In this document: positions 26,279-39,266 of the stretch, in pieces | Layout of the letters: every line of letters starts with the position of its first letter | How positions within the stretch are numbered: position 1 is the stretch's first letter | Source: Brasenia schreberi | Lineage: Eukaryota > Streptophyta > Magnoliopsida > Nymphaeales > Cabombaceae | Direction of reading: 5' to 3' | Length of the DNA stretch: 64,000 nucleotides | Assembly: GCA_036023115.1 (NCBI GenBank) | Contig: JAYKKT010000047.1 | Coordinates: 1,541,001-1,605,000 of the forward strand | Made by a program: the position numbers and the translations under genes | The notes under the pieces: generated by a model | The model's database searches: none | What the model was told of the DNA's origin: nothing | The model's input: the letters and a program-made list of their open reading frames with translations, nothing else

Positions 26279-29200
26279 CTAGGAACCCTCTGGGTGAGTA
26301 ATACAAGCTATCGTATCATCTACTTCACCTTTCTTATTTTCAACATCTTTGCCCTCAACAGATCCAATGTCTGCGTCCAGTTCGCACCACTTGACTCCTC
26401 TCTCAAGTTCATATTCTGAGATCTGAGTAAAACTTTCATCTCTTGATACATCAGATATGTAATGATGGTTAGTTTCTGAATGTCCAAAGATTTCACTTCC
26501 ACCATGCTGTGAGTTTGGACCGTTTACTGATTCCTTGTTTACCATGTCGTATACTCTAACCTGATGTCATCGAATAGAGATCATAAATCAAGGTTACCAA
26601 AGATATGTTACTTGAACAACAGCAAAATGAAGGTTAGATTGAACAAACCTGCAGTGGCTCCAAGACTTCATATTCTTGTCCATCGTTTTTCTCAATTGCT
26701 TCCTGGGCTCGAAGCTCCATTGAGTCTCTTACAAGCTGACTCAAGAAGGTTACATCATCTGACATGACACCAAGTCCTTTCAATAGCTTGGACCCAAGCT
26801 GAAGGCTAGTCTGTGAGCGCATATGAGGATTTTAAATCGCTATCACTTGTAATGTTTAGAGACTTATCACATAACAGGAACAATTCCAGAGTATAGAAAG
26901 AGTGGTTTGATACCTCAGCATTTTCAAGAATAGCATCAGTGGCACCAGATTTCTTAAGATCCAAGAGATGTCCAAGGTCTTGAGCTCTAGCATATATGGG
27001 AATCTGATAGAGACTATCCTTTTGTGAGCAATTTCAGTGTGTGATATACGTATGAACTGTAGAGTTAATCATGTTTCATTTGCAAGCACTGGCAGCACTA
27101 ATATAGGTAAAAGATGAGGTACACCAACAACTAAGCCTTTTCCCATACTAGACGGGGTCAGCTACATGAATTCTTTGTTTCTACAGAGCCATATCATGTG
27201 CCATGTTAGCAGTTAACTCACAATAAGCTAGATCATTCTTTATTGTTTCTTTCCAATACTTTTGTGGTTGTCCTCTAGCTCTTTTTAATACTTTCCAAAT
27301 TTAGTTTTTCATACCTTCTTATAGGTTCTTCTTTTGATGTTCTTTCTATATGTCCAAACCATCTTAAACGATATTCTCTTATTTTATCCTCTACTGGTGT
27401 CACTCCTAATTTGTTTCTAATAACCTCATTATGTATGTTGTCTTTTCTTGTATGACTACTCATCCATCTCAACATCTTCATTTCTGCCACAGACATCTTT
27501 TTGTATATGTTGATGATTAACGGTCAACACTCAGAACCATAAAACATGACAGGTCTAATTGCTGCTCTATAATGTTTACCTTTTAACTTGAATGTTATCT
27601 TCTTATCACAAAGAATACCTGATGCTCCTCTTCATTTTAACCAACCAGCATTAATGCTATGCGTAACATCTCCATCAATTCTTTCATCACTTTGAAAAAT
27701 TGACCCTAGGTATTTAAAACTTTCCTTTTGGGGGATACAATGTGTGCCAATTTTAATTTCTATGTCATCTGAAGTAACCAAATGATCAAACTTACGTTCC
27801 ATATATTGTCTTTCTTCTACTAAGTCGGAGGCCTTTGCTTTCTAATGTTTCTCTCCATAGTTCTAATTTTCTATTAACTTTTTTCTTAGACCAAGGTACT
27901 AATGTCACTAACACAATGTTATCTGCAAATAACATACACCAAGGTACTTCATCTTAAATATGTTTTGTTAACTCATCAATAAATATGTATGGACTTAAAG
28001 TTGATCCTTGATGTAACCCAATATTAACTTCAAAGAAGTCTGTTATTCCTTCATGAGTCCTCACAAATGTTTTTGCACCATCGTACATGTCTCTTATAAG
28101 GTTAATGTATGTCAATGAGATACCTTTTTTTTTTAAGGTTATCCAAAGAACCTCCCTCGGTACCTTATCGTAAGCTTTTTCTAGATCAATAAATATCATG
28201 TGAAGGTCTACCCTTTTTGCTCTAAAATGTTTCATAAGACGTCTCAAAAGGCGAATTGCTTCAAGAGTAGATCTACCTGGCATGAAGGTAAAAGATGAGG
28301 TAACAAGGTTAAAATCTAGGACGTCAAATTATTACTACCGATGGAAAAGCAGCTCGGAGCCTTTGGACTGATTCAACCGTCTTGCTCTTCCCAGTATACA
28401 TGACCATGACAGCTTTTGGTGAAGAAATTCCAGCAGATTGCAGAACTGCAGGTCGAGATCCATCTCCATAAAGTACTGGAAATCCCAACTTCCTAGATTC
28501 CTGAAAAAATCAACAAATGTCATGAAGTCATAAAGCATGAAAAGCTAGAAAGTAGGGATCCCTTAGAGAGACTTACTGTAATGGATTCATGTAGTGCTTA
28601 CACTTACCTTTACAACGCGTACATCAATATCAAATGCAACGTATGGCCATCCGACAGTGTTGCTATCAACACCAGAGGCCAGTGGCGTTGACAAGAAATT
28701 TGCAAGGACCTGTAGCGAGGAAAACCACCAGAGAAAAGATTGAATCATACAATAACTTTTAATTGATTACATGAATGATTAAGATAGTTCATGCCAAATG
28801 GAGAAGTTTATACAACCTGACCCATCTGTCCAAATCCAATTATAACAACAGGTTCAGTTGCATCAAAGTTTACAGCTTCTGTGACTTTCTGAGAACACAC
28901 ATGCAGAAACAATGCTTGTATAATTTCATCAAGGTGCCTGGAAAGCAAACTAGGAACATGCACAATCCATATATGTACCTCCTGGGGTTTCCACTTCTCC
29001 TCAATAAGTGCAGATGCCTTTCTTCCAACTTCATTGAGAAATGGAGTTAATGCCATTGATAAAACAACAACGATAATAAGCAACTTGTTTAACTCAAGTG
29101 GCAACACTCCAAGCCTGCTTAGAGGAAATCAGCATCAATAAAGTCGGTATGAAGGTAAGAAGCGAACATTTTGATTTTGTAGTTCTGAAGAGAAGAATAA

Positions 29201-32200
29201 AAAAGGAAAATAACCTAACCTGTTAGCAAGAGAAAAGACAACAAATCCGAATTCTCCTCCCTGGGATAGAAGCAATCCTATTCTCACACTTTCTTGAATA
29301 GATAGCCCTACACGAGGACCTATTGCAGTTATTATCAGTGTCTTGATTGCAATTAAGCCTCCTAGTAGGGATAACACATTGGGCCACTCACGGAAAAGAA
29401 GCTGAAAGCAAAAGAAGATCCAGTAAGCAACAATATTGACGTTTGGATGGTGTGAAGAAGTTCTACGGCCATAATAGGAACACATCCACAAAAAAGGCAA
29501 AGAAATGCTGTTATTGGAAATGCGCTCTGCAGGCATAAAAAATTAGAAACACACATTGAGATTAAAAAGCGTGGAAACTCTATTGTGCCAGATCCAATGA
29601 GCTCCTTTATGGAAAGGAAATTTAGTGGAACCCATTCATGACATGCCACAATATTGAGGCAAGTTCCTATGTTCACCACTAAATATTTACAAGTAGTTCA
29701 TGATTGTACGCTCATTGAGTGAAGCAAGAGAGCTTATAGTAAGAGAGATCAACTTCCAGTTTACATGGAACGCTCATGTTCTACCAAGACCATACATCAC
29801 GCTATTTCAAAAAGCAATAAGAAGTTACATTAAGAGAGATTATCTTCCAGGTCCTTATGAGAATGAGCGTACAGGTTTCCTTTTCTTTACTTGATCAAAA
29901 CATCATTCAAAACATATAAAGGACACTCTTTTGACAGAAATCTGCCTTAATCTACTAGTGCCTGCAATCTTCTGTCAAAAGGGCGTTGAGTATACGCTTC
30001 AAATGATGTCAATCAACTAAAGAAGAGGAATTATATTCCTTTTCAGATTGAAGCAGTGATGCTCTTTGATTTCTTGTATGCCATCTACCATAACATGAAT
30101 GTACGTCAGAACCAAATAATCTGGCTTCATTAGTTGTTTGAACCAGATGAGTAAGAAACATTTCAAAATAATCTTATGCATGAAATACTTCAGGATGCAA
30201 AGGAGTTATAGATCACCTGCATATCAATAGAAGTCCCTGTTGTCACAAAAAATAACCCTAGGAGTAATCCTCTGAAAGGCCTGATATCAGCTTCAATCTG
30301 TGTGCGGAAATTTGTTTCAGCCAGTAATGCTCCAGCGAGAAATGCTCCTAGCTACATAACAAATAGTAACCAACAGTGAAACAAATGAACTGCCAACATA
30401 GCACTAAGTTCTGAAGGCTTTAGATCAGACCGTATCACTGAAGCCCAACATCTGTGTAAGAAGTGACGTTCCAGCTACAGTAAGGAGACAAAGAGCAACA
30501 AAAGCTTCTGAGCTCCTTGATTCTGCAACAACCTGCACATATACGTTGCTTTCAAAGATCATCCATTAGAAAACCATGACTTCATTCGTTTCTAATGCAT
30601 TTTCTTCATGTTTGAGAAACCAAACCTCAAATACACGACGAAGGATGTACTTCCCTCCCAAAGAAAGCAAGCCAAGTCCCCCTAAAGCTTTGAGGCTCTC
30701 TGTAGCTAACATTGGCCAGAGACTTTCTTGTACTAGATTCTGCAAGGTTGAAAACTCGAAACTATTTAGTCAGGCTATATTACATAGTGATCCATTTGCA
30801 CGAAACCATCATTATAAGTGTATTTATTTTTTAATAAATTGAGTCACTCGTAGCAAACAAATAACATTTAGAATATAAGTGCACCTGTTTTATTTAACAT
30901 GGCTAAATTATTATGCTGGATTAACTTTGATTTTGACACAACTTCTCGATAAAGTTGGCCCCTGTGTACATGATCTTGAGCTACACACTAAAGTAAATGT
31001 ACCAGTAAAGCCAAGACGCATGTCAAATCTGATAAATATTCGGCCTTGTTCTTATAACCTGCATTTTTCATGATAATCCTATCTTTTATTTTCCCAAGTG
31101 TATATGTGTGGAAGGGTGCGTTTGTGAGATATTAGATGGTGAACACGCCAAAAGTGGGAGAGGAAGATCTCAAAAGAGTTAGAATGAAACAATAAAACAT
31201 GATCATGTTTTAAATGCTAACATGACACAACATTGAGCACAGTGGCTACTAAAATTCCACTGTTTGCCCCATTCAATCCATAAGAAGGCTAGGTTTTGGT
31301 TTTGGTTTTTGTATGTACATCAATTTCGCAAAGAAACTCCCATAAGAGTTATTGGAACTAGATGAACAATCACTAGCCATGCTCATACTATTGCATGCAG
31401 AGTTCTAGACCATCCTTTTATTGCCTAGCAAAAGAATAACTAGAAAAGCAAATTCATATCAGGCAAAGAAATCCAAACATGAACTTTCGAAGCCAATTAG
31501 ATGCAACCTGATATTTCTAGTATGCACATAGATAGGCAGTGTGATTAGCTTCAGAGCATTCTATTGGCACTTAAGCTGCATATTTATTCATGTGAACTGT
31601 TTTTAGGTTACCTGGCTCTCCAGAACTGGAAGTACGACCAGAAGTGGAACAACAGCGATGTCCTGCAGTAGCCAACTAATCAGTCATAAAATAAAGAAAG
31701 GAATTACTTTCAGTTGAAAAAGGTCCTACTAGAAGCAATATTAACAGAGAACCAAAAGTCACTATCGCTAATATTTTAAAGATTGAGAACAGACCTGAAG
31801 TAAAAGAATTCCAAGAGTAGCAGATCCAAATCTAGTGGCGAGCTCTCCTTTTTCTACAAGAAGCTACAATATATAGTTGGTAAGCTTTAGAAGATGAGAA
31901 GATCCAAGTAGGCATAAAGGAGCAGAAGCAATTGAACTTGTAGAGAGTTCAGACACTCAAAACAATATAGTGATTAATGAGCAAAAAAACTTTGTACAAA
32001 AGTAACACAAATTCCACAAGCATCATAGAGTAGAAGTTATTCATAATAAAATATTTATGCTGCTCATAGACTTTAGACCACTTTGCAGAAATAGCATAGG
32101 AATCTATCCTTGAATAAGGAAACGAGAAAAAAATTATCAACAATTTCCTTATAAGTTTCTTCCGGATCCAAGTAAAACTTCCTCTAAACTCTTTAACTTA

Positions 32201-35200
32201 AAAAGTTTTATCTTCTTTCTTTGTTAAAAAGTTAAGAATCTTCTGTAATTGGGTTCACGCCATTGGGGAGAGAAATAGAAGGCAATGGAACATAACGTCA
32301 ATTATCACAAGGCAACAGTAGAGATGGGAACAAGATCATCCAAGGTACGCCAAACTCCTAGATGAATCTTAGAACAAAATTCGTAGTTGGCCACCCAGGC
32401 GACCAAATTCATTTGGCAGCTGGATGGAGATAAGAGATCTCATATGATAAGAACATTGGGAAGTCTACTACTGATTCTTGTTCTCGTGGATCGATTGCCG
32501 GTACAAAATGCTTCCACAAAGAATAAAAATCAGTAGTAGACTTCCCTCTTAAACCAGCTTCCATCCATTATGTAAGGAATCTAAAATGGATAGATGCTTC
32601 CTTTGTTTCCAGATTATGTGCTTGTTCATTCTACTGTGGAGTGTAATAGTTAATAACCATCGACGAAGCATTACATGCATATCATGCAACTGAGTACCCA
32701 TTCGAGTTATTCAAAGAATCTGGATTAGACCACGTTGTGAACTTGATGACTAAGTTAATAGCTTCTCTGTACCTGTAGTACAAATGCTGAGGATGACAAA
32801 GATAGAGCAGCACCGATCACTATAGCTTCATCAACACTTCTTATATTGACCTGCATTTTACTAAAACCAAGCAATTTATATGAATCGTACATACACACTG
32901 CCAAAATGCATTAGGACAAATAAAGTCTATCAAAGATTACTTTGAGAGTTTGTACAAATGTTGTTCTTTAGTAATATTAATCTGGCATACACATATCCTC
33001 ATAAAAGTCACCACATGTCAATTACAATTGCAGAAATTAAGAAGCTTAGTTAAAGCCTTTTGCTAATAATAGACAAAACTAACATAATAAATTAATTCCA
33101 CAGGTAAATCTCATTTGCCATCGTTTCTATGAACCATGACAAAGCATGACTTGTAAATCTGCCACTTTGCTTTTCACTTCTGAATGTAATTGTTGACCAT
33201 TGTCAATCACCAAAGAAATCACATTAACATCCTGTTAAGACAAGTTAATTTCCATCATATTGCCAAACTGCATCACGTTACAGAAAAACTCTATGCCTAG
33301 GACGATCATCTCATTAAGTGCTTTGGCCATCATCAGTATAGCATGTCAGAATGGACAGGGTAATGAATAATGATCATGGCAGACATCTTCGATACATTGA
33401 CGTAAAACTCAGGCTACCTAGTTGCACCCGGTTTGTCTAGGTTTAATCTAATATGGATCACATGGATTGGGTCAAGTCCAAGATCCATTGCACCAAGAAG
33501 GATAATATGGTCTTTAAATTTTGATGAAAGGTATTCACTAGTATGATAACCCTATGATGGAGGGCTGGAAATCATTCCATCAAGTACACTTGTTGAAGGT
33601 TACAAAAGGACAACTAAGTCAAAGATTGGTAGCAAGTAGTTTTAGATGGAAGGTTAGGACTTAGGATTCAATCTCCAAAAGTGATGGAGATCAAGGGCCA
33701 ACAATGGCCACTCAGGAGGTTCCATGAAATTTCAATTGAATCAACTTCATGTAATCTCCCTATAAATTAGAGCGGTTTCAACCTGAAGAATCCTCCCCTC
33801 CCTTCAATTTGGAGCTTGACTCACCTTTGGTACTCTCTAAACCCTTGTGTCGCTCTTCCTTGTTTGAAACTAATAGAAACCACATGTACCAAACGAAAAG
33901 CACATTATCATAACTTTCAGCTTTGAGAACAAATAACTCAAACTACGGATACACCACATTGTCATTCAAATAACTTCCGATCTCCATTACAAGTTTTTTT
34001 ATGTGAGTTGCTCATTTTAGAGCATAATTAATGTGATATGTTAAGAGGGACAAAACCAGAAACAGCTGGCATGGTTCCTATCAGAATACAGTAAACTAAT
34101 GCATAGTTCTCACCAGATCAGGCCTTGAGTGGAAAAGAAATTCCAATATTCTTGTGCCGATAGCCCCATTTGGTGGCAACTCAAATGCTGTAAAAGCAAG
34201 AGTAGACAGAACAACCTGAAGGGGAAAGAACGTAGATTAGTAGCTTGATAAACCTTATTTTTCTTTATGAGAAATAACTCCCTCATGCAGACAAACTTGC
34301 ACAATCAATTTAGGTCCTTTTTCCATGTACTTTAAGGAAACAAAAATAAATACTCGTAGCTGCATGCGTGAGGTAAATTAGAACAAAATGACATTAAATA
34401 CAGAAGAAACAAGGAATCTTGTGTTTGTGGTTTCTGGACACAGACGTGTGCATGCATGCATTGATGCAAACATGCACCTTTCAGAATGAAGCCCTCAATG
34501 CAACAAGAGGTGATGATTGAACAAATAACATGTGGAACCAAACCTGAGTCAACCCCATCCCAAAGGCAAACTTTGCAAGCGCTTTCAAGCGTGCCAATGA
34601 TAGCTCCAGACCCATTTCAAATAGCTGGAGAAAAGCATACCAGATAGAATGAGCGCATTTGTGCATTGGATAGCGTTCATAATGTAGGACAGAGGATCAG
34701 CATACCAGGAGAGAAAAACATGGTAAAGCAAGTGAATCACATGAGTCAACATCGTGAATTTGTTAATTATAGAGGTTAAAGAAATGTAATATCAAGTTGA
34801 AGCGCAAAATTTAAACAGTACACCATGAAGATGGACGTGGAATGGAACAAACCTAAGATTAACAATTTCCTTAATGACAGAGGGAGCCAATATGATATTG
34901 GATTGAGATCCTAGTATAGGAAATACAGGGATGCAACCCATAGATAACTAAGGTGAAAGATATAATGAATACATAAAATATAATAAATAGGCAGCTGCAT
35001 GACAAAAAAATTGCACAATTTCTCTTTGACTCGTTAAAGAGCCCTCGCAAAGACAATGCGCCTATTATGATGCTACTTGGAATTTCAAGTAAACACTTCT
35101 ATCCAACAGAATATAAAGCAGATTATGCACCAACTGAAATAAAGTAAAACCAAAGGAGAAGCAATGTAAACTGACCAAGAAGAGGATTCCCCATTCAGAC

Positions 35201-36457
35201 AAAACCTTGACATCGGTGAGGTTCCTGATCAGGCCAAATTGGTTTAATACCACTCCTGCGCAAAAGAACCCAAGTATCTGCACAATAAGACATGATCAGA
35301 AACCAATACAAATTGGACAAAAAGAAACGTAAAGGATTGAAACCTCAATGAATTGCAGCATTGAAAATGAGTATCCCATTAAGAACAGAAACAAGCATAT
35401 TATTTGAAGTGTTGGTGCATGCTCAAGACATACAACAAAAGAATAGGAAAGGTATTTTCCACTTTTTACCACAAAACAAACTGAATTCTTGAACTTTCTT
35501 CCTTATCTGTAGAACATGTAAACAAAATTCACCATATACTTAGCATGATTTTACAAGGCAAATCCATGTTTCAACCCCATCCACACATTTCCATGATTTA
35601 AGAACAGATGGAGCCTTCGCTTCAAATAGAATGGATAGACTTAGTGAAGAGATGCTAAAAGTTTTCATTAATCTAAAATCAGCAACAAAATCACAGTATG
35701 ATATCATGTAAGTTGCCATTTAAGGGTGCGTCCACTAACACATTTGCTCGTACACTTCATTTATGTAGAATTTTCATTTGCATAACAACAATTAAGCCTT
35801 TTCCCATACTAGATGGGATTGTAAGAATTTTCATTTGTATCAGACAAAAAAATTGTATTTTTGTGCTTGTTATACAAAAATCAACATACAATCCACTCAG
35901 TTCCAAACAAGCAACTGAAACCTCCTCCTTGTATCATGCATATTCTTGTCAGCAGTTCTAGTATCAATATCCAGAACCAAGTACCTTAAGCATAAGTTCA
36001 TGCATACTACATTTTATGAAGGTAAACCAATGGAAAAGATAGCTAACACAATAGTAATGAGCAATGTCAAACAGGATGAACTCCATGAATAGTTCTAAGG
36101 CTAGTCAACAGAGACCAAGGCAGCAAACTGATCTTTTAACATGTAACCTCAATAACAAGTACTTGGTTGAAGTCTTACCGGGCTAGCTTTGATGATCCTG
36201 AACGCTGGAACAACCATAACTGTCACAGCTAAAAATGTTAACGTATCAAAACCTAAATCATTAATGACATCGATGGCACTTGCAAGTTCAAGCTCGGCAT
36301 TTACTCTGAATCTTTTTAAACAGGTTTTTCTGGTACTGTAGGCATTAAGGCCTCCAGAAAGGCTAGGTGAGACGGTTGTTTTTAATGATGGCAATCTGTC
36401 TGAGATTAAATTATTCCTGGATTTTGTAAAACCAAGAAAACACAGTTTCACAGCCAT
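26279..36457 (-). CDS. KEA3: Chloroplast K+ efflux antiporter KEA3
   Basis: A thylakoid K+/H+ antiporter that releases protons from the lumen and so relaxes photoprotective quenching when light drops. Eighteen exons fit in frame: 36179-36457, 35176-35277, 34544-34624, 34114-34215, 32773-32850, 31795-31863, 31612-31662, 30627-30740, 30431-30532, 30217-30351, 29220-29401, 28979-29114, 28817-28888, 28608-28709, 28339-28500, 26914-27003, 26649-26810 and 26279-26560. The product is 766 aa (Arabidopsis KEA3 776). Residues 1 to about 55 are a basic transit peptide. A CPA2 exchanger domain follows to about residue 470, with [40 protein letters not shown] and [15 protein letters not shown] nucleotide-binding domain starts at [11 protein letters not shown] (about 491), and the tail after about 674 is acidic. 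The start at 36457 is preferred; an in-frame ATG at 36565 would add 36 residues. Confidence 0.97.
27122..28285 (-). mobile_element. 5'-truncated RTE LINE in KEA3 intron 15
   Basis: The insertion is bounded by a perfect 17-bp duplication AGGTAAAAGATGAGGTA (27105-27121 and 28286-28302). The minus strand carries the LINE reverse transcriptase from [16 protein letters not shown] through [17 protein letters not shown] and [12 protein letters not shown] (27954-28283), a degraded middle, and the C-terminus at 27275-27496. It is in the same orientation as KEA3 and leaves the splice sites intact. Confidence 0.88.
29700..29985. repeat. Short inverted repeats in KEA3 intron 10
   Basis: TGTACGCTCATT near 29704 is matched by AATGAGCGTACA near 29862. 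CTTTTGACAGAA near 29929 is matched by TTCTGTCAAAAG near 29971. Both are about 12-bp perfect arms. They may be remnants of small MITEs; no coding content is seen. Confidence 0.35.
32458..32546. repeat. Perfect 19-bp inverted repeat in KEA3 intron 5
   Basis: GGGAAGTCTACTACTGATT at 32458-32476 is exactly complementary to 32528-32546, with a 51-base loop. In the transcript it would form a stable stem. The surrounding intron sequence (32260-32700) is higher in G+C than neighbouring introns and may be an old transposon fragment. Confidence 0.5.
35784..35823 (-). mobile_element. 40-bp RTE 3'-end insertion in KEA3 intron 1
   Basis: Only the last about 40 bp of the RTE LINE are present, in reverse orientation (ACAACAATTAAGCC...ACTAGATGGGATT). 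The flanks AGAATTTTCATTTGCAT (35767-35783) and AGAATTTTCATTTGTAT (35824-35840) are a 17-bp target duplication with one mismatch. Confidence 0.7.
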
Positions 36458-36943
36458 TGTGGGCAAGAAGGGATAACTATAAGAATAATGGTAAGAAAGA
36501 ACGTCAGACTGAGGATAGGCCTTTAAGGAAATCATCCGTTTGTATAGAATGGAATCCTGAAACATGAACCAAAATACAAAAAGGTTAGACTCAACAAAAG
36601 TACTTGAAAGGTTAATTCTTGATGAATATGTTAAGGAAAATTTTAAAGCCGCACCTAAAGAAATGGCAATATTAAAAACTGCACCTAATGTATGTGTATT
36701 GTTAAAAAGTGCATGTAAAGAGATCGTGAATTTTCAAAATCCACCTAAACACTCACCAAACTTCCAGAAGAGCACCTAATATTTGCATAAATTAAAAACG
36801 CACCTAATCTTTTGCAGTTCTAATCAATATAGACCTTGCATCCTAAGTTAAGACTAACATATGCCTGGGTTAGTTAATTAAGCTTACATGCTTGCCATAA
36901 AAATATTTTCAATGTTTTTACTGTCAAGACAATTTTAAATGTT
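36458..36943. other. KEA3 upstream region with short degenerate repeats
   Basis: On the minus strand TTTCAG immediately precedes GATTCC at about 36560, so a 5' UTR intron acceptor is possible there. Between 36640 and 36815 the motif GCACCTAA (or CCACCTAA) recurs five times at irregular spacing of about 30-50 bp. No separate gene is seen. Confidence 0.4.
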
Positions 36944-37007
36944 GTTGCAACATGTAGCCAACCCCATCTGGTATGGGAAAAGGCTTAGTTGTTGTTGTTG
37001 TTTTTAC
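36944..37007 (+). mobile_element. 64-bp insertion ending in an RTE LINE 3' terminus
   Basis: The insert contains GTAGCCAACCCCATCTGGTA, GGGAAAAGGCTTAG and a (GTT)n tail. It is flanked by a 29-bp direct duplication starting TTTTTACTGTCAAGAC (36915-36943 and 37008-37036) with one mismatch. Confidence 0.7.
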
Positions 37008-37036
37008 TTTTTACTGTCAAGACAATTTTGAATGTT

Positions 37037-37968
37037 CGGTTAGGTGAATTACTAGAAAAAATATTCATGAAGGATAAGACAGTATACATTTCATACCAGA
37101 CTCGCACTGAACCTCTGTTTTCTTGATTAACCACGAATCACCTCGGGAGTGCTTTTACTGTATATGGATTTGTGCATTTTAACACAATTGAAATCCTCAA
37201 GAAGTTGTCCTTACCTACCATTTTCTCATGATTTTGGTATACAAAAGAACCTCAAACTTGAGTGAAAGATCAGATGGGTATCCAATATAAACCCTGTACA
37301 TCCTATTTTGTTAAAACAATTACCATGTCCATGATTATATTGTGCGCGGTGGTAACTTTGAATAAATCCGAACTTGGAAGTGTACACTTTAGCCTTTCTA
37401 TAGTACTCTACAGTGGGGCAACGTCCACGAATTTTAGATCACAGTGGCGGTTTAGATAGTTTGGTATCCAAAGCATTGATTTTAACATAATGAGGCTCCA
37501 CGCAGAGTATTGAATATCTTGCCAAATGAAGATTAATTGAGCGAAAATTTGGAAAGAAAAGAATTTGTATGCCTACGATAAGATGAAACTTAAAGGGTAC
37601 AATTTAGCCCATTCATGCTCGCAAAGTTGGCAAAGTTCGTCAACTGCATTCCATGATAGGGTATTACATAGCTTTCCCTATACTAGACCAATGATAATTT
37701 TATAAAGAAGCATCCAATGCAGTGAATTAGTGAACGCATAGCACCCCACCTTCCCCCGCCGAGCTAATTGGTAAGTGAGGGAGTGAATTCATGATTGATT
37801 AATTTGGCGATAAGGCCTACTAACCATGACAAGAAACCTAACGATGAAGCTCATAATTGTCTCCTACTTAGCTAGCTCATACGCTTGTATGCATGATGGG
37901 GTGAGAGTGAGTTTCATACTTCCACTAGGGAGCTCAAAATCAGAAACAGATGCACATGTTCTATATGC
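37037..37968. other. Intergenic sequence, nothing recognised
   Basis: AT-rich sequence with short unremarkable frames. No repeat family or RNA gene is recognised. Confidence 0.5.
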
Positions 37969-38105
<137 letters not shown>

Positions 38106-38207
38106 CCTTGTGATGATGATGGCGACGAATTGAAGAAGGCAACGAATGGAGGGAAGCGTAAAAAGCCGCTTCCACCATGATTGGGATAATAGGAACAGAA
38201 GCTATGG

Positions 38208-38329
38208 CGTCGATGTGGAAACCAAAGATGGAGAATAAAAATCATAACCATTCAGCAGCAGCACAAAAAAACAGGAGAAGAGAAGGGCACCAAGAAAACC
38301 CCTCTTGCTTCTCGTTATCGTCATGACAT
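38208..38329 (-). other. Possible orphan first exon with a signal-anchor-like start
   Basis: On the minus strand an ATG at about 38326 opens MTITRSKRGFLGALLFSCFF followed by VLLLNGYDFYSPSL and a stop near 38208. Basic residues followed by a hydrophobic stretch resemble a type II membrane protein start. A CT-rich, leader-like sequence (38440-38457) precedes it. No continuing exon is found downstream, where the microsatellite lies. It may be a gene relic or coincidence. Confidence 0.25.
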
Positions 38330-39266
38330 CCAGCAAACGTGGAATCGACCACTCCTTGTCCTTCTTCTTCTTAAGAAGGCGAGAGGTTGAGAAGAGGCCA
38401 CACGTTCGACGAGCCACACCACACCATACCCTCCCAGAGAGAGAGAGAGAGAGAGAGTGGTGGTGTTGGGGAGGGGCCACAGCGAGAAAATCTGAGGCGG
38501 GAGAGTCACATGTCAGATTTTTTGTTTCTTCTGGAAGAGAGTCTTGCATTCTGCCTCATCGAATTTTGGAGATCGATTGGATAAGAGAGAGAGAGTTGCT
38601 CCAAAACGAGGTATTGGAAAAAATATAGTATCTTTTCCCACAAAAGTTTCTGGTGGAGATTTTGCGACAACGATGGTAGAATCAAAGTTTCATTACACAT
38701 CTTAAAAATCTCTGAAAGAAAATTGGCTAGCAAAATCTTCTTAGAAATTGAACAAACTCGGGCACTTGTGGGCGCAATATCCAAAGACCCCACTCCTTAA
38801 AACCCACTTTTAGTAATTGAAGTTCAACTAGTCTCATGAACTATTGAAATAATAGCCTTGGATTCTAAGCTTAGCCTTGACCAAAAAGGAGAAGAGCAAT
38901 GAACATCAGTATTCAAGTTTGGAGTACTTGAGCAATGACTCTCAAACTTAGCCCCAATCAAGCTCAATCTATGGCCAGCTGAGGCCAATCCATGCAACAT
39001 AAAAATATCAAAGCAGTCCAACGAAATGGGAGAACTAAGGATTAGATTCCAAAATCTTTTACTTATAATGAACAAACACCAAAACTGAACATTGCTGATA
39101 TACATAGACAAGGCAACAAGAGGTGTGTGGATATATTCCTTTCTTCCCTCAAAATACAAGCCATAACAAAAGCTCCCTCTTTATTCCTATTCCAAACGAA
39201 AACGACTCTCTTACTTCACCTCTTTTTCCTTCTCGACACTCGCTATTCTCATATAGAACAAATCAG

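Noticed and set aside
29135..29679. Longer single frames in the KEA3 locus as separate genes
   Set aside because: They are exon 11 of KEA3 read through into flanking introns. The spliced model accounts for all conserved residues.
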